From an uncultured Eubacterium sp. (lineage in GTDB: Bacteria > Bacillota > Clostridia > Lachnospirales > Lachnospiraceae), in assembly GCA_910584645.1 (NCBI GenBank), contig CAJUAU010000003.1, positions 124,001 to 188,000 of the forward strand: DNA of 64,000 bases, given 5' to 3'. The notes beneath the pieces were generated by a model. That model made no database searches. It was not told the origin of the DNA and worked only from the letters and a program-made list of their open reading frames with translations. Made by a program: the position numbers and the translations under genes. Below are positions 43,775 to 53,185 of the stretch, in pieces (positions within the stretch are counted from its first letter, which is position 1; every line of letters starts with the position of its first letter).

Positions 43775-43803
43775 ATTACACGATTCTATCGCTGTTTTTA
43801 CAA
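43775..43803 (-). promoter_or_regulatory. shared-type promoter P5
   Basis: Minus strand -35 TTGTAA, 17-bp spacer ending GAATCG, -10 TGTAAT. Downstream-gene side of 43804-43964 contains a hairpin AAAGCACCAG/CTGGTGCTTT near 43809-43849, likely the terminator of the phosphoesterase gene. Confidence 0.7.
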
Positions 43804-43964
43804 CAACAAAGCACCAGCATCCCACATCACTGCAAAACACTGGTGCTTTCTATGGTCACTTATGCTTTCTGAACGGCTGCCGCTTATTATTCAATTATAA
43901 GGATTACGTTATTTAGGCATGCGTCAGATGGTCATAAGGAAACCGCATTATACACTCTTTTATT

Positions 43965-45068
43965 CTATTCCCTGAATAAACAAATCTCCACATATTCACA
44001 AATCCCCTGTGTTCGAAAAGGAAATCCCCAGCCTCCCATACCAGACGATACAATGGCTTGACTCTCTTCAATTTCAAACATTCCATAATTGTATGTTCCA
44101 AACAAGGTATTCATATATCCGATTGGAAAAAACTGTCCTGCATGGGTATGTCCGGATAACTGCAAGTCTACCCCCTGCCTTACATTTTCTTCTATCTGAA
44201 CCGGCTGATGGTCTGCCAAAATCACATACCTATTTTCCAGATTCCCTTTCAGTATCTTCTCAGTATCCGCACGGCTTTCCCTGCCTCTTGAAATATCCTC
44301 CCGTCCCGCTATAAGCAGGTCTGTCCCCAGTGAAATGCAATCATCCTTTAGAGCAGTAATACCATTTTCTTTCAAGGAGTTTTCCAGTTCCTTATCCGTA
44401 TAAGAAGGATGCGGTGCATACATCTTCCTGTCATGATTTCCATATATATAATAAATTCCATACCGTGGTTTTATCCCACTAAACAGTCGAAAAACTTCCC
44501 TCATTTCTTCTTTCGTTGTCCCCTCTTCAACAATATCGCCTCCCAGAATCATTAAATCTGGTTCTAGCTTTTTTATTTCACGAATTTTTTCTTTTATAAT
44601 GTCTGGCTTCTGTACCGTACCATAATGTGTATCACTGATAAAAATAATCTTATAATCGTTTTTCAGTTTCCCCGATGTAACCTTATATTCTGTCCGTTGA
44701 ATCTGATTTATATTATAACTTCCATAAGCCAAAAGCAATCCTGTAACTAAGATGGGAAGCATGCAAAGATGATATGACTTTTTCAGAATTAAATATATCT
44801 TGCTATTTTTCTTTTTGCAAACTCTGCGTATCACAATCGCAATCAGATCCATTAAGGCATACAAAACAATCAGATGCACTGCTACAAGTCCTCCCGCATC
44901 CCACAATAAACAAATAATACAAAGTAAGATAGAAAGCAAAATACGGATAGCCCTGACTTTCCATTTACCAATCTGTATAACAACAAAAAGGGTAAAAATC
45001 CTTCCTGTCAGCCAGTATAGTCCCAGCAACAAAACAAAAAACACAATACCCATCACTATATAGTACAT
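43965..45068 (-). CDS. membrane metallophosphoesterase
   Basis: A 367-aa protein from ATG 45068 (AAAGGA seven bases upstream). Four membrane helices occupy residues ~1-125. The catalytic domain has the full calcineurin-like motif set: IIFISDTHYG, LGGDIVEEG, YIYGNHDRKM, ILADHQPVQ and LSGHTHAGQFFP. This is the YkuE-like family; it may hydrolyse lipid-linked phosphodiesters at the outer face. It sits at the border between element genes and cargo and transcribes leftwards. Confidence 0.87.
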   Translation of the reverse strand: MYYIVMGIVFFVLLLGLYWLTGRIFTLFVVIQIGKWKVRAIRILLSILLCIICLLWDAGGLVAVHLIVLYALMDLIAIVIRRVCKKKNSKIYLILKKSYHLCMLPILVTGLLLAYGSYNINQIQRTEYKVTSGKLKNDYKIIFISDTHYGTVQKPDIIKEKIREIKKLEPDLMILGGDIVEEGTTKEEMREVFRLFSGIKPRYGIYYIYGNHDRKMYAPHPSYTDKELENSLKENGITALKDDCISLGTDLLIAGREDISRGRESRADTEKILKGNLENRYVILADHQPVQIEENVRQGVDLQLSGHTHAGQFFPIGYMNTLFGTYNYGMFEIEESQAIVSSGMGGWGFPFRTQGICEYVEICLFRE

Positions 45069-45096
45069 TACCATTTCCTTTCCGCAAATATTATAA

Positions 45097-45861
45097 TCAA
45101 AGCATATTTACAATAGCAAGGAATACGCCAAGCACACACAGAACAGTCCCGGTAACTCTGTTCTGCAGTTTAGCATCTACTTTATTCGCAAATAATGCTG
45201 TAAACCTTGCACCAATCAATGCCGAAATGATACACACGACAAGAGCAGTTATATTTACATTACCACCAATGAGAAGATGAGAAACTGCACCCGTCAGCGC
45301 TGTAAAGGTCATAATAAAAGTACTTGTTCCTACCGCTGTTTTCAGATTATATCCCAAGACAGAAGTTAAGGTAATCAAAAGCAGTACACCTCCTCCTGCC
45401 CCAACAAACCCGCAAAATAACCCAATGTGAATTCCAGACAAAAAGGAACGTAATACCCTTTGCCTTGGTTCTATATCATCCATTTTTGAAGTCGTCTTTG
45501 TAATAGGGCTTATAAGAAATCGAAGTCCCATAATAAAAGTCATTACATAAGAACTACCGCCTAATACCGTATTCGGAAGTAATGATGAAATCCAGCTTCC
45601 CAGTATCGTAAACATAATAACAGATACCATCATCACAAGTCCGTTTTTTATGTCGAGATTCTTATTTTTCCCATATGTATATGCAGTAATTGCAGAAGCA
45701 AGGACATCTGAAGCAAGGGCAATTCCAACCGCTTCATAGGCTGAAAATCCGCAGAATGTAATCAGCATAGGCGTAATCACTACGGCTGCAGATAATCCTG
45801 CAAGACCAGTACCAATACCAGCTCCAAGTCCCGCTATGATACATACAATGATTAGAATCAT
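45097..45861 (-). CDS. TSUP (TauE/SafE) family membrane transporter
   Basis: A 254-aa protein with about eight membrane helices and the paired TSUP motifs GIGTGLAGLSAAVV and GLFCGFVGAGGGVLLLI. These permeases export sulfite, sulfonates or related anions. ATG 45861 is chosen with GGGGG nine bases upstream. It is divergent from the two-component operon and has the same TTGAGG-based operator (45914-45930) over its -35, so it is probably co-regulated. Confidence 0.87.
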   Translation of the reverse strand: MILIIVCIIAGLGAGIGTGLAGLSAAVVITPMLITFCGFSAYEAVGIALASDVLASAITAYTYGKNKNLDIKNGLVMMVSVIMFTILGSWISSLLPNTVLGGSSYVMTFIMGLRFLISPITKTTSKMDDIEPRQRVLRSFLSGIHIGLFCGFVGAGGGVLLLITLTSVLGYNLKTAVGTSTFIMTFTALTGAVSHLLIGGNVNITALVVCIISALIGARFTALFANKVDAKLQNRVTGTVLCVLGVFLAIVNML

Positions 45862-45913
45862 TCTCGTCATCCCCCTTAATTTAAAATCTTATTTTTCAAT
45901 GATAAAAAGTTTA

Positions 45914-45930
45914 CCTCAACTCAACCTCAA
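45914..45930 (-). promoter_or_regulatory. operator O1 over the TSUP promoter
   Basis: Minus strand TTGAGGTTGAGTTGAGG; TTGAGG is placed as -35 with an 18-bp spacer to TTTATC (45901-45906). Confidence 0.6.
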
Positions 45931-45965
45931 CAACAGCAGCGTTTTCATACACTTTCAAATATCTG

Positions 45966-45981
45966 TTGAGGTTGAGTTGAG
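45966..45981 (+). promoter_or_regulatory. operator O2 over the two-component promoter
   Basis: Plus strand TTGAGGTTGAGTTGAG; TTGAGG is -35, 18-bp spacer, -10 TATAAT at 45990-45995. O1 and O2 form an inverted pair between the divergent genes. Confidence 0.75.
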
Positions 45982-46022
45982 AAATGTATTATAATATTAG
46001 CATAGGAAGGAGGCTCACTATT

Positions 46023-46700
46023 ATGTTTCAGATTTTGGTTGTAGAAGATGACAGTGAATTAAGAGAACTTTTTTGTTCCGTTTTAACGGATAATGGCTAC
46101 CATGCTATTCCTGCTGTGGATGGAATCCATGCGTTTGATATCCTTGAAAGCACTTATATTGACTTAGTCATTTCCGATATTATGATGCCACGCATGAATG
46201 GGTTTGAATTAACCAGAGAACTACGGGCCGCCAGTTATACCATGCCCATCCTGATGATTACAGCCAAAGAAAATTCCGCTGATAAACGGGAAGGATTCCG
46301 TATGGGGACAGACGACTACATGGTAAAACCCATAGATGTCAACGAGATGATATGGCGGGTAGAAGCTCTTCTCAGACGCAGCCAGCTGGCGGGCAGCCGA
46401 ATAGCCAAAATTGGTGAAACAGAATTGAATTGCGACACGCTGACTGTTCACTGTAACAATACAGACACAGAAATACCTGCCAAGGAATTCTATCTGCTAT
46501 TCAAATTGGTAGTCTCCCCCAACCGCATTTTTACACGCAGACAGTTAATGGACGACATTTGGGGACCGGACAGCGAAACTGACCCACATACACTGGAAGT
46601 TCACATCAGCCGCCTGCGGGAACGCTTTCAGGATAACCCTGATTTTGAAATTGTCACTGTCCGGGGACTTGGCTATAAGGTGGTGAACCGACATGAGTAA
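46023..46700 (+). CDS. OmpR/PhoB-family response regulator
   Basis: A 225-aa protein from ATG 46023 after AAGGAGG. The receiver has the acidic pair (VVEDDSE), phosphoacceptor Asp in VISDIMMPRMNG, Thr in MITAKENS and Lys in DYMVKPID. The C-terminal winged helix ends with HISRLRERFQDNPDFEI and VRGLGYKVV. It is encoded before its histidine kinase with an 8-bp overlap. It likely binds the TTGAGG operators O1-O3, so controls itself, TSUP and the RND pump. Confidence 0.92.
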   Translation: MFQILVVEDDSELRELFCSVLTDNGYHAIPAVDGIHAFDILESTYIDLVISDIMMPRMNGFELTRELRAASYTMPILMITAKENSADKREGFRMGTDDYMVKPIDVNEMIWRVEALLRRSQLAGSRIAKIGETELNCDTLTVHCNNTDTEIPAKEFYLLFKLVVSPNRIFTRRQLMDDIWGPDSETDPHTLEVHISRLRERFQDNPDFEIVTVRGLGYKVVNRHE

Positions 46701-47718
46701 ACGCCCCCAAAAAATATCCGTCATGTTTTCCCTGCTGACTTTTTTGACACTCTTTCTTACCATACTCCTAACCGGTATGCTCCTGACATTAATGGAGCAT
46801 ACCGGTATTCTGGCAGAAGGAAATCGTATCGCTGGTATTTTTCTCATTGCTGCTGCCTGTATGATTGCCGGCACCATTACTTCCCGGTTTGCCAGCAGAC
46901 ACCCGCTCCACTCCATTGAGTCCATCAGCAGGGCATCGCAGGAAGTAGCAAAAGGGAATTTTGATATACAGCTTACAGAACACAGCCAGATTGCAGAACT
47001 GCAGGAAATGATGCATAACTTTAATATTATGACACGGGAACTGGCAGGAACAGAATTGTTACGCAATGATTTTGTTGAGAATGTGTCCCATGAATTTAAG
47101 ACACCTCTCTCTGCCATTGAAGGCTATGCTACCCTGCTGCAGAAAAAAAATCTTTCAGAAGAAAAGAAAGAGGAATACACAAAGAAAATACTTTTGAATA
47201 CCAGACGGCTTTCCACCCTGACAAGCAATATTCTTCTCCTGTCCCGATTAGAAAACCAGGAAACCGGAATCAAAAAAGAAACCTTTTCCCTGGATGAACA
47301 GCTTCGGGAAAGCCTGCTCTCCCTGGAAACGGCATGGTCAGAAAAAAAACTGGAACTGGAAATCGAACTGGACAATGCGGATTATTCCGGAAACCGGGAA
47401 CTGCTCTTTCATGTATGGCACAATATCATCGGTAATGCCATCAAATTTTCAGACATCGGAGGATGGATACAAATTCTGTTGAAAAAAGAAGCCGAACAGC
47501 TGATAATCCAAATCACGGATACTGGTATTGGAATGAAGGAAGAAATATGCCAGCGAATCTTTGAAAAATTTTATCAGGGCGACCACTCCCGTTCTGATAC
47601 AGGAAACGGACTGGGACTGGCACTGGCAGGCAGAATCGTAACCTTACATGGCGGAAACATCTCCGTCTCCAGCAAGGAAGGAAGCGGCAGCACCTTTACC
47701 ATAACACTGCCACTATAA
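46693..47718 (+). CDS. sensor histidine kinase
   Basis: A 341-aa kinase. Two membrane helices (MFSLLTFLTLFLTILLTGML, IAGIFLIAAACMIAG) enclose almost no extracellular part, so it probably senses within the membrane. A HAMP domain follows (ISRASQEVAKGNFDIQL), then H-box FVENVSHEFKTPLSAIEGYA, N-box WHNIIGNAIKF, G1 ITDTGIGM, F-box FEKFYQGD, G2 GNGLGLALAGRI. This intramembrane-sensing layout is typical of kinases that detect envelope stress or antimicrobial peptides. It phosphorylates the regulator encoded just upstream. Confidence 0.92.
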   Translation: MSKRPQKISVMFSLLTFLTLFLTILLTGMLLTLMEHTGILAEGNRIAGIFLIAAACMIAGTITSRFASRHPLHSIESISRASQEVAKGNFDIQLTEHSQIAELQEMMHNFNIMTRELAGTELLRNDFVENVSHEFKTPLSAIEGYATLLQKKNLSEEKKEEYTKKILLNTRRLSTLTSNILLLSRLENQETGIKKETFSLDEQLRESLLSLETAWSEKKLELEIELDNADYSGNRELLFHVWHNIIGNAIKFSDIGGWIQILLKKEAEQLIIQITDTGIGMKEEICQRIFEKFYQGDHSRSDTGNGLGLALAGRIVTLHGGNISVSSKEGSGSTFTITLPL

Positions 47719-47736
47719 CAAAATGGAGGGATTCCA

Positions 47737-48429
47737 ATGACATTATATGAAACTATTTTCCAACGCAGACAGGTAAGAAAATTTGAAAAAGAACCCCTGG
47801 AACCAGATACATTGGATAGAATTATGGACTTTATCAGCCAGGCAGACCAACTGGAGGGCTATCCTGTTTCCTTTGAACTTCTGTCTGACAGAGAAATGAC
47901 CGGAGCCACCGCCCCACATTATCTGGTAAGCTATTGTGAACCCTGCAGTTCCGCTTATGCAGGTGCCGGTTATGTTCTGCAGATGGCAGACCTGTATATC
48001 CAGAGCATGAAATTGGGCAGCGGCTGGTTCATGAACGCAAAGCCCAAAAATAATCGGACAGACTTCTGCATTGCCCTTGCGCTTGGAAACACAAAAGAAC
48101 CAATGAGAAAAGATGCCAAAGATTTCAAACGCATCCCAATCAGTAAAATCAGTCTGGAGGATAACAATATTGCACAGGCTGTCCGCCTTGCCCCATCGTC
48201 TTTAAATTCCCAGCCATGGAAGGTAGTTTATGGTGCCGGAAGAATTATTTTAGAAGATGTTGGCCGGGGCATGGCGCGACCAATTTTGAAAAATAAATTA
48301 AACAAAATTGATTTAGGTATTGCGGCAAGACACGCTGCCCTGGCTCTGGAAGAAGAAGGAAATATTGTAACCAAACGCCTCCCGAATGAATCGGGGAAGA
48401 ATTTTCAGATTGAATTATCCTATCAATAA
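47737..48429 (+). CDS. nitroreductase-family protein
   Basis: A 230-aa protein. It starts LYETIFQRRQVRKFEKEPLE, the FMN-binding N-terminal pattern; ALALGNTKEP and APSSLNSQPWKVV are conserved further on. It belongs to the putative-nitroreductase family with duplicated half-domains. It would use NAD(P)H and FMN to reduce small molecules. Third gene of the two-component operon, 18 bp after the kinase, with GGAGG upstream. Confidence 0.82.
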   Translation: MTLYETIFQRRQVRKFEKEPLEPDTLDRIMDFISQADQLEGYPVSFELLSDREMTGATAPHYLVSYCEPCSSAYAGAGYVLQMADLYIQSMKLGSGWFMNAKPKNNRTDFCIALALGNTKEPMRKDAKDFKRIPISKISLEDNNIAQAVRLAPSSLNSQPWKVVYGAGRIILEDVGRGMARPILKNKLNKIDLGIAARHAALALEEEGNIVTKRLPNESGKNFQIELSYQ

Positions 48430-48451
48430 AAAAAGAAAGGACTTATTTATT

Positions 48452-48895
48452 ATGAAAACAGCCATTATTTATTATTCCAGGCATCACGGCAATACAAAAA
48501 AGCTACTGGATGCTATTGCAGCAGAGGATGATATCACATTCATTGATGTCACGGATCATCCAGTTACAGAATTATCCGAATATGAACGGATTGGTTTTGC
48601 CTCCGGCATTTATTATCAGTCTTTTCATAAATCCATACTGGAATACGCAAAAAAATATCTGCCTGAAAAGAAAAATGTTTTCTTTCTTTTTACCTATGGC
48701 GTAAAAAGAAAAGGTTATCTGGATGCCATCCGCCAGGCCGTATTTCCCAAAAATGCGAAAGTAATCGGGCAATATGGATGTCGTGGCTTCGATACTTTTG
48801 GACCATTTAAGCTGATTGGCGGAATTGCCAAGAAACACCCCACCCAGGAAGAAATCAAAAAAGCCGTAGATTTTTATCAGTCTTTACCTCAATAA
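48452..48895 (+). CDS. flavodoxin
   Basis: A 147-aa protein from ATG 48452 (AAAGGA upstream). The first 15 residues (MKTAIIYYSRHHGNTK) form the FMN phosphate loop; GFASGIYYQSFHKS and FLFTYGVKRKGYLDAI are the two flavin-side loops. It carries electrons at low potential. Last gene of the two-component operon before a strong terminator, perhaps supplying the nitroreductase. Confidence 0.85.
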   Translation: MKTAIIYYSRHHGNTKKLLDAIAAEDDITFIDVTDHPVTELSEYERIGFASGIYYQSFHKSILEYAKKYLPEKKNVFFLFTYGVKRKGYLDAIRQAVFPKNAKVIGQYGCRGFDTFGPFKLIGGIAKKHPTQEEIKKAVDFYQSLPQ

Positions 48896-48912
48896 CTCTC
48901 CTATAACTATAA

Positions 48913-48962
48913 AATCGGGTTGCTGCAACATTTCATCTTTGTTGCAGCAACCCGATTGTTTT
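48913..48962 (+). terminator. terminator of the two-component operon
   Basis: Perfect stem AATCGGGTTGCTGCAAC/GTTGCAGCAACCCGATT followed by GTTTT. Confidence 0.9.
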
Positions 48963-48984
48963 CATTCCATTTTATTCTCGCGTA

Positions 48985-49114
48985 CGCAACGAGCCAAACG
49001 CAAGCTTGCTTGCACTTGGCGACTGCGCGCAGGTCAAATACCCCGCCCCTCTATGGCGAACTTGCTAAAGGGAAGCTAAGTCATGCCCCGTTGCTCTGCA
49101 GCGGGGTATTTGAC
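48985..49114. repeat. large palindromic element downstream of the RND gene
   Basis: Outer arms GTCAAATACCCCGC (49033-49046) and GCGGGGTATTTGAC (49101-49114); a separate palindrome CAAGCTTGCTTG lies at 49001-49012 next to CTTGGCGACTGCGCGCAG. It has the look of a dispersed gut-Firmicutes repeat. It also would form a stem after the RND stop at 49118. Confidence 0.55.
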
Positions 49115-49117
49115 TTC

Positions 49118-52100
49118 TTAAGCGTGTTCCTCTGCTGTCGCTGCAGCGTCCGGTGTATATCCATACTCTTCCAGCACTGCTTCTGTCTCATCCGGAATAT
49201 TTTCTGTTTCTTTTCCAAGATCTATATTCCTAAGCGGACGACGGTAGAACACATCATATAATACCGGTACGATAAACAATGTCATCAATGTTGCGTACAG
49301 CAGTCCAAAGCAGACCACAACCGCCATTCCTTTCTGCATGGCGTTTCCGGCATCCTGTGAAAATGCCATCACACTCATAGATAGAATCGTCGTCAATGCT
49401 GTCATAATAATTGGCCGCATACGGGTTTTTCCTGTAATGATCAGGGCAGTTTTCTTTTCTACTCCTTTTAACCGCAGCTGGTTCGCATAATCCACAAACA
49501 CGATGCCGTTATTGACTACCGTACCCATCAATACCATAAAGCCCATCATGGACATCGCTGAAATGGACATATCAAATGCCATCAGTCCCAGCATGCCTCC
49601 GGTAAAGGCAAGCGGTACCGTAAAGATAATGATAAATGGAGAAAGAAGGCTCTTAAATTGAACTACCATGATCAGATAAATTAATAAAAATCCTAACAGG
49701 AGAGCCGAACCCATCTGTACCATCATATCGTTCACCTGTTCCGTCTCACCGGATATTTCAATCGTATAACCTTCTGGTGTCTTGTAATCATCCAGTTTTT
49801 TCTGCAGCTTTCTGGATAGTAATGTCGTATTGGCATCATCCACAGTCTCTGCCGTAACAGAGATGAATCTGGTCTGATTTTCCCTTGTAATGTTCTCCGT
49901 TGTATATCCATCCTGTTTTTTCGCAAAATCCTTTAGTTTATAAGTCTTTTCTTCATCCTCACCGGAACTGTTTTTGGTGGTAGCAGTAATCTCCGCATTC
50001 ATCAGATTTTCATAGGTAAGTTCTTCCGTCTCATCTACGATTTTCACATCCATGTCTGTGCCATTTACATCCATGGTAATGGCATCCTTCTCTGTTGTGA
50101 TATAACCTGCTAACTGCTGGAAGATCTGCGCCACACTGAGTCCCCGTCTTGCCGCTTTGTTTTTATCAAAGGTCAGATGTACCTGCCTGCTATTCTCATC
50201 CAGGCCATTCGTAGCATTTTCCAGTCCTTCCACAGAATCTACAATTTTCATAACATCTTTGCTGATCTCAATCAGTTTTTCCTGCTCATCACCAGATATC
50301 ACTACCTCCATGCCACTGTTCATCATATCGGACATTCCGCCCATCTGGGAAGAAGAAACGGTAATCTCCTCGCAGGGCACATCCTTTACACTTTCCTTTA
50401 ATTCCCGGATAATCCGTTCAAACTCACTGGTCTTTTTAATCTCTTCATCCGTAATAATATTAAATGAAAAAGAAGAAAAATCTGCCTGATTGCCTGCCCC
50501 GGACATTGCCATTGGAGACATTGCCCCTGCATCCATAACGCTGATTTTATCCACGCCATCTACTTTTAACATGGCATCCACCGCCTGGTCAGCAGCTTGA
50601 AAGGCAGCTTCATCCGAAGTTCCATCTTTCATCTCCATCGTCGCAGAAATCTGGTTACTCTCCATCTGATCCATCATTGTCAGGCTGGAAGAAAATACCT
50701 GCCTTCCACAAATAATCAGGAGCACCACTGCAACCGCCAATGGAACCACCTTAAACCGAAGACAAAATTCCAATATCTTCCCATAGATATCCTTAATGGC
50801 ATCAAACAATGGATGTTTATGCTCCTTCGTCTTTTTCAGCAGCACTGAACCAAGAGATGGGGCAACCGTCAATGCAATGACCAGAGAAGCAATCAGAGCA
50901 TAGGAAATCGTAAAACTAAATGGTATAAGCATCTGGCTCACCATTCCGCTCGTAAATACCATCGGTAAAAATACACAGATTGTCGTAAGCGTTGACACAA
51001 GAATCGGTATCGCAACCTGTTTCGTGCCATAGACCGCTGCCTGCGCCGCACGATACCCCTGCTGCCTGAGCCGGTAAATATTTTCCATTACCACAATGGA
51101 ATTATCCACCAGCATTCCAATTCCCATACACAAGCCTGCCAATGACATGGCATTGATATTGATATCAGTAAAATACATGATGGTCAGGGCAAACAGAACA
51201 GAAAAAGGAATGCTGACTGCCACAATAATTGTCGGCTTAATATCCTTTAAGAACAGTGCCAGCACGATGATTGCAAGGACAGCACCCAATAAAATGCTGC
51301 TCAGCACACTATCTATAACCTGGCCGATAAATGCCCCCTGGTTCATCATTGGTGTAAATGATAAGCCCTCATATTCCTTTTCCAATTCTGCAAAAGCATC
51401 CGTTATATTTTCGGAAACCGTACTGGTGTTAGCAGTGCTTCCTTTATAAATTCCAAGCATCAGGGAATCCTCGCCATTAACTTTAGAATAACAATCCCCT
51501 AAATTATCCACCGTTATAACATCTGCCACATCGGACAGTTTAATCGTGCCAACTCCTTTTATTTTTGTCAGAACCATCTGTTCCAAATCTGAAACAGATT
51601 TATAATGGGTTCCGATATCCACCAGCCATTGATTATCCTTTTTATCATCAATGTATCCTGCCGGCATGGCAAAATTCTGTGCTGTAATCAGTCCCGATAA
51701 GGTATCCAGAGTGAGCAGAGCATCCAAATTTGCATTGTCCAGTGCCGCTTCCCTGGATTCATCTAACTGTTTCTGCGCCTCATCCAGTTCTTTCTCTGCA
51801 TTTTCCAGCTGGGTTTTCGCACTGGATATCTGAGCCTGCCCGGAACCAAATCCCGAAGATGCCGCATATCCTCCTGAAACCACATCCTCCTGCTTTTTGT
51901 CCATCCCTTTCATCTGCTTATTTAGTTTTTTCACTACCATTTCAGCCGCCATAATCTCTGTCTTAAGATTAGCAAGCTCCGTATCAATCTGAGGCAATCT
52001 GACATTGACTACCTGATACATCTGATTCAGGGAATCTGTAGTCAGGTTTTTTATCTGTTCTCCCTGCCCAAGTTTGGTCATCCAATCTTTGAAAGCAGTA

Positions 52101-53086
52101 AATTTTTTGGGATTTTTTACTGCGTCTTCTATACTCTTAGGGATTTCTACACCGGATGCTTTTGCAGCATCTTTCATTGTCGTATTCATCGTGGCAAACA
52201 TGCCATTGATCGTTTTATAGTTCTCCTCAATTTTAGCATCTTTATAAGCCTTCTTTTCTCCCTGTAAAGCACTCTGGCTTGCCTTCAGGCTGGTCAGCGT
52301 TGCTTCATATGCCGCCTTTGTTGCCTGTGCCTGGGATAGCTTTACGTTTGCCTTAGATAACTTAGAATACGTATCATCCTGTTTGGAAGACAGATTCTTT
52401 TCCTGTTTGCTCAATTCTGATTTTCCATCCTCCACCTTACGAAGTCCTTTGTCAATTTTCTTTTGGGCATCGCTTAGCTTTTCGTTCGTTTCTCCCAGGA
52501 TGTTTTTGTTTACTTCCCGTATCTTCTTTTCATCCAAACGAACCTCTATGGTATCCTCAATAGCACCGTTTACAGTAACGCTCGCCACACCTTCCTGCCG
52601 CTCCAGATAAGGCTTCAAAACCTTTTCATTAAAAGTAGACAGTTCCTTAATATCTTTCCCTTCATAATCAACAGCCGCATACATGGTTGCCATCATATCC
52701 ATACTGATCTCCATCAGATTTGGTGTGCCGCAGCCTTCTGGCAATTCCACTGTGTTTAACTGCTGGGAAACACGTACCAGTGTGGAATCCATGTTAGTAT
52801 TTTCTGCAAACTCCAACATAATCATGCCATAATTGTTAGAAGAAGTGCTGTTGACATTTTCCACACCGCTTACTGTTCCCAAAGCGCTCTCTAAAGGTTC
52901 CACGACATCTTTTTCCACCTCCGCCGGTGATGCCCCCGGCTCCGTTACGATTACCGCCAGATAGGGAAGTTCCATATCCGGCATCAAATCTGTCTGCATG
53001 TTACCTAAACTTACCCCGCCGATTACCAGCACGATAATGATTGATACCAGTGCCAGAAAAGGGTTTTTCACAAATGTTTTTGTCAT
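49118..53086 (-). CDS. RND-superfamily efflux pump
   Basis: A 1322-aa protein of AcrB/SwrC type, longer than the usual ~1040. It has TM1 at residues 9-30, then porter sequence; GASPAEVEKDVVEPLESALG is the conserved start of the porter. Residues ~205-470 contain an extra coiled coil with Lys/Gln heptads (KKIDKGLRKVEDGKSELSKQ; QLENAEKELDEAQKQLDESR) inserted in the first porter region, as in some Gram-positive RND proteins. Two blocks of TM helices follow, including GMLVDNSIVVMENIYRLRQQG with the proton-relay acid and the second-half VNNGIVFVDYANQLR. It exports lipophilic compounds or peptides. Operator O3 overlaps its -35. Confidence 0.9.
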   Translation of the reverse strand: MTKTFVKNPFLALVSIIIVLVIGGVSLGNMQTDLMPDMELPYLAVIVTEPGASPAEVEKDVVEPLESALGTVSGVENVNSTSSNNYGMIMLEFAENTNMDSTLVRVSQQLNTVELPEGCGTPNLMEISMDMMATMYAAVDYEGKDIKELSTFNEKVLKPYLERQEGVASVTVNGAIEDTIEVRLDEKKIREVNKNILGETNEKLSDAQKKIDKGLRKVEDGKSELSKQEKNLSSKQDDTYSKLSKANVKLSQAQATKAAYEATLTSLKASQSALQGEKKAYKDAKIEENYKTINGMFATMNTTMKDAAKASGVEIPKSIEDAVKNPKKFTAFKDWMTKLGQGEQIKNLTTDSLNQMYQVVNVRLPQIDTELANLKTEIMAAEMVVKKLNKQMKGMDKKQEDVVSGGYAASSGFGSGQAQISSAKTQLENAEKELDEAQKQLDESREAALDNANLDALLTLDTLSGLITAQNFAMPAGYIDDKKDNQWLVDIGTHYKSVSDLEQMVLTKIKGVGTIKLSDVADVITVDNLGDCYSKVNGEDSLMLGIYKGSTANTSTVSENITDAFAELEKEYEGLSFTPMMNQGAFIGQVIDSVLSSILLGAVLAIIVLALFLKDIKPTIIVAVSIPFSVLFALTIMYFTDININAMSLAGLCMGIGMLVDNSIVVMENIYRLRQQGYRAAQAAVYGTKQVAIPILVSTLTTICVFLPMVFTSGMVSQMLIPFSFTISYALIASLVIALTVAPSLGSVLLKKTKEHKHPLFDAIKDIYGKILEFCLRFKVVPLAVAVVLLIICGRQVFSSSLTMMDQMESNQISATMEMKDGTSDEAAFQAADQAVDAMLKVDGVDKISVMDAGAMSPMAMSGAGNQADFSSFSFNIITDEEIKKTSEFERIIRELKESVKDVPCEEITVSSSQMGGMSDMMNSGMEVVISGDEQEKLIEISKDVMKIVDSVEGLENATNGLDENSRQVHLTFDKNKAARRGLSVAQIFQQLAGYITTEKDAITMDVNGTDMDVKIVDETEELTYENLMNAEITATTKNSSGEDEEKTYKLKDFAKKQDGYTTENITRENQTRFISVTAETVDDANTTLLSRKLQKKLDDYKTPEGYTIEISGETEQVNDMMVQMGSALLLGFLLIYLIMVVQFKSLLSPFIIIFTVPLAFTGGMLGLMAFDMSISAMSMMGFMVLMGTVVNNGIVFVDYANQLRLKGVEKKTALIITGKTRMRPIIMTALTTILSMSVMAFSQDAGNAMQKGMAVVVCFGLLYATLMTLFIVPVLYDVFYRRPLRNIDLGKETENIPDETEAVLEEYGYTPDAAATAEEHA

Positions 53087-53123
53087 AGTTTACCTCCGTT
53101 TTCATGCAAGATTACCCTATGAC

Positions 53124-53153
53124 CATATAAGCATTTGCTCAACTCAACCTCAA
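53124..53153 (-). promoter_or_regulatory. RND promoter with operator O3
   Basis: Minus strand TTGAGGTTGAGTTGAG (53138-53153), TTGAGG as -35, 18-bp spacer, -10 TATATG (53124-53129). Geometry is identical to O2. Confidence 0.75.
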
Positions 53154-53185
53154 ATTTTCAAAAATAAACAATAAATAATTTTAAA

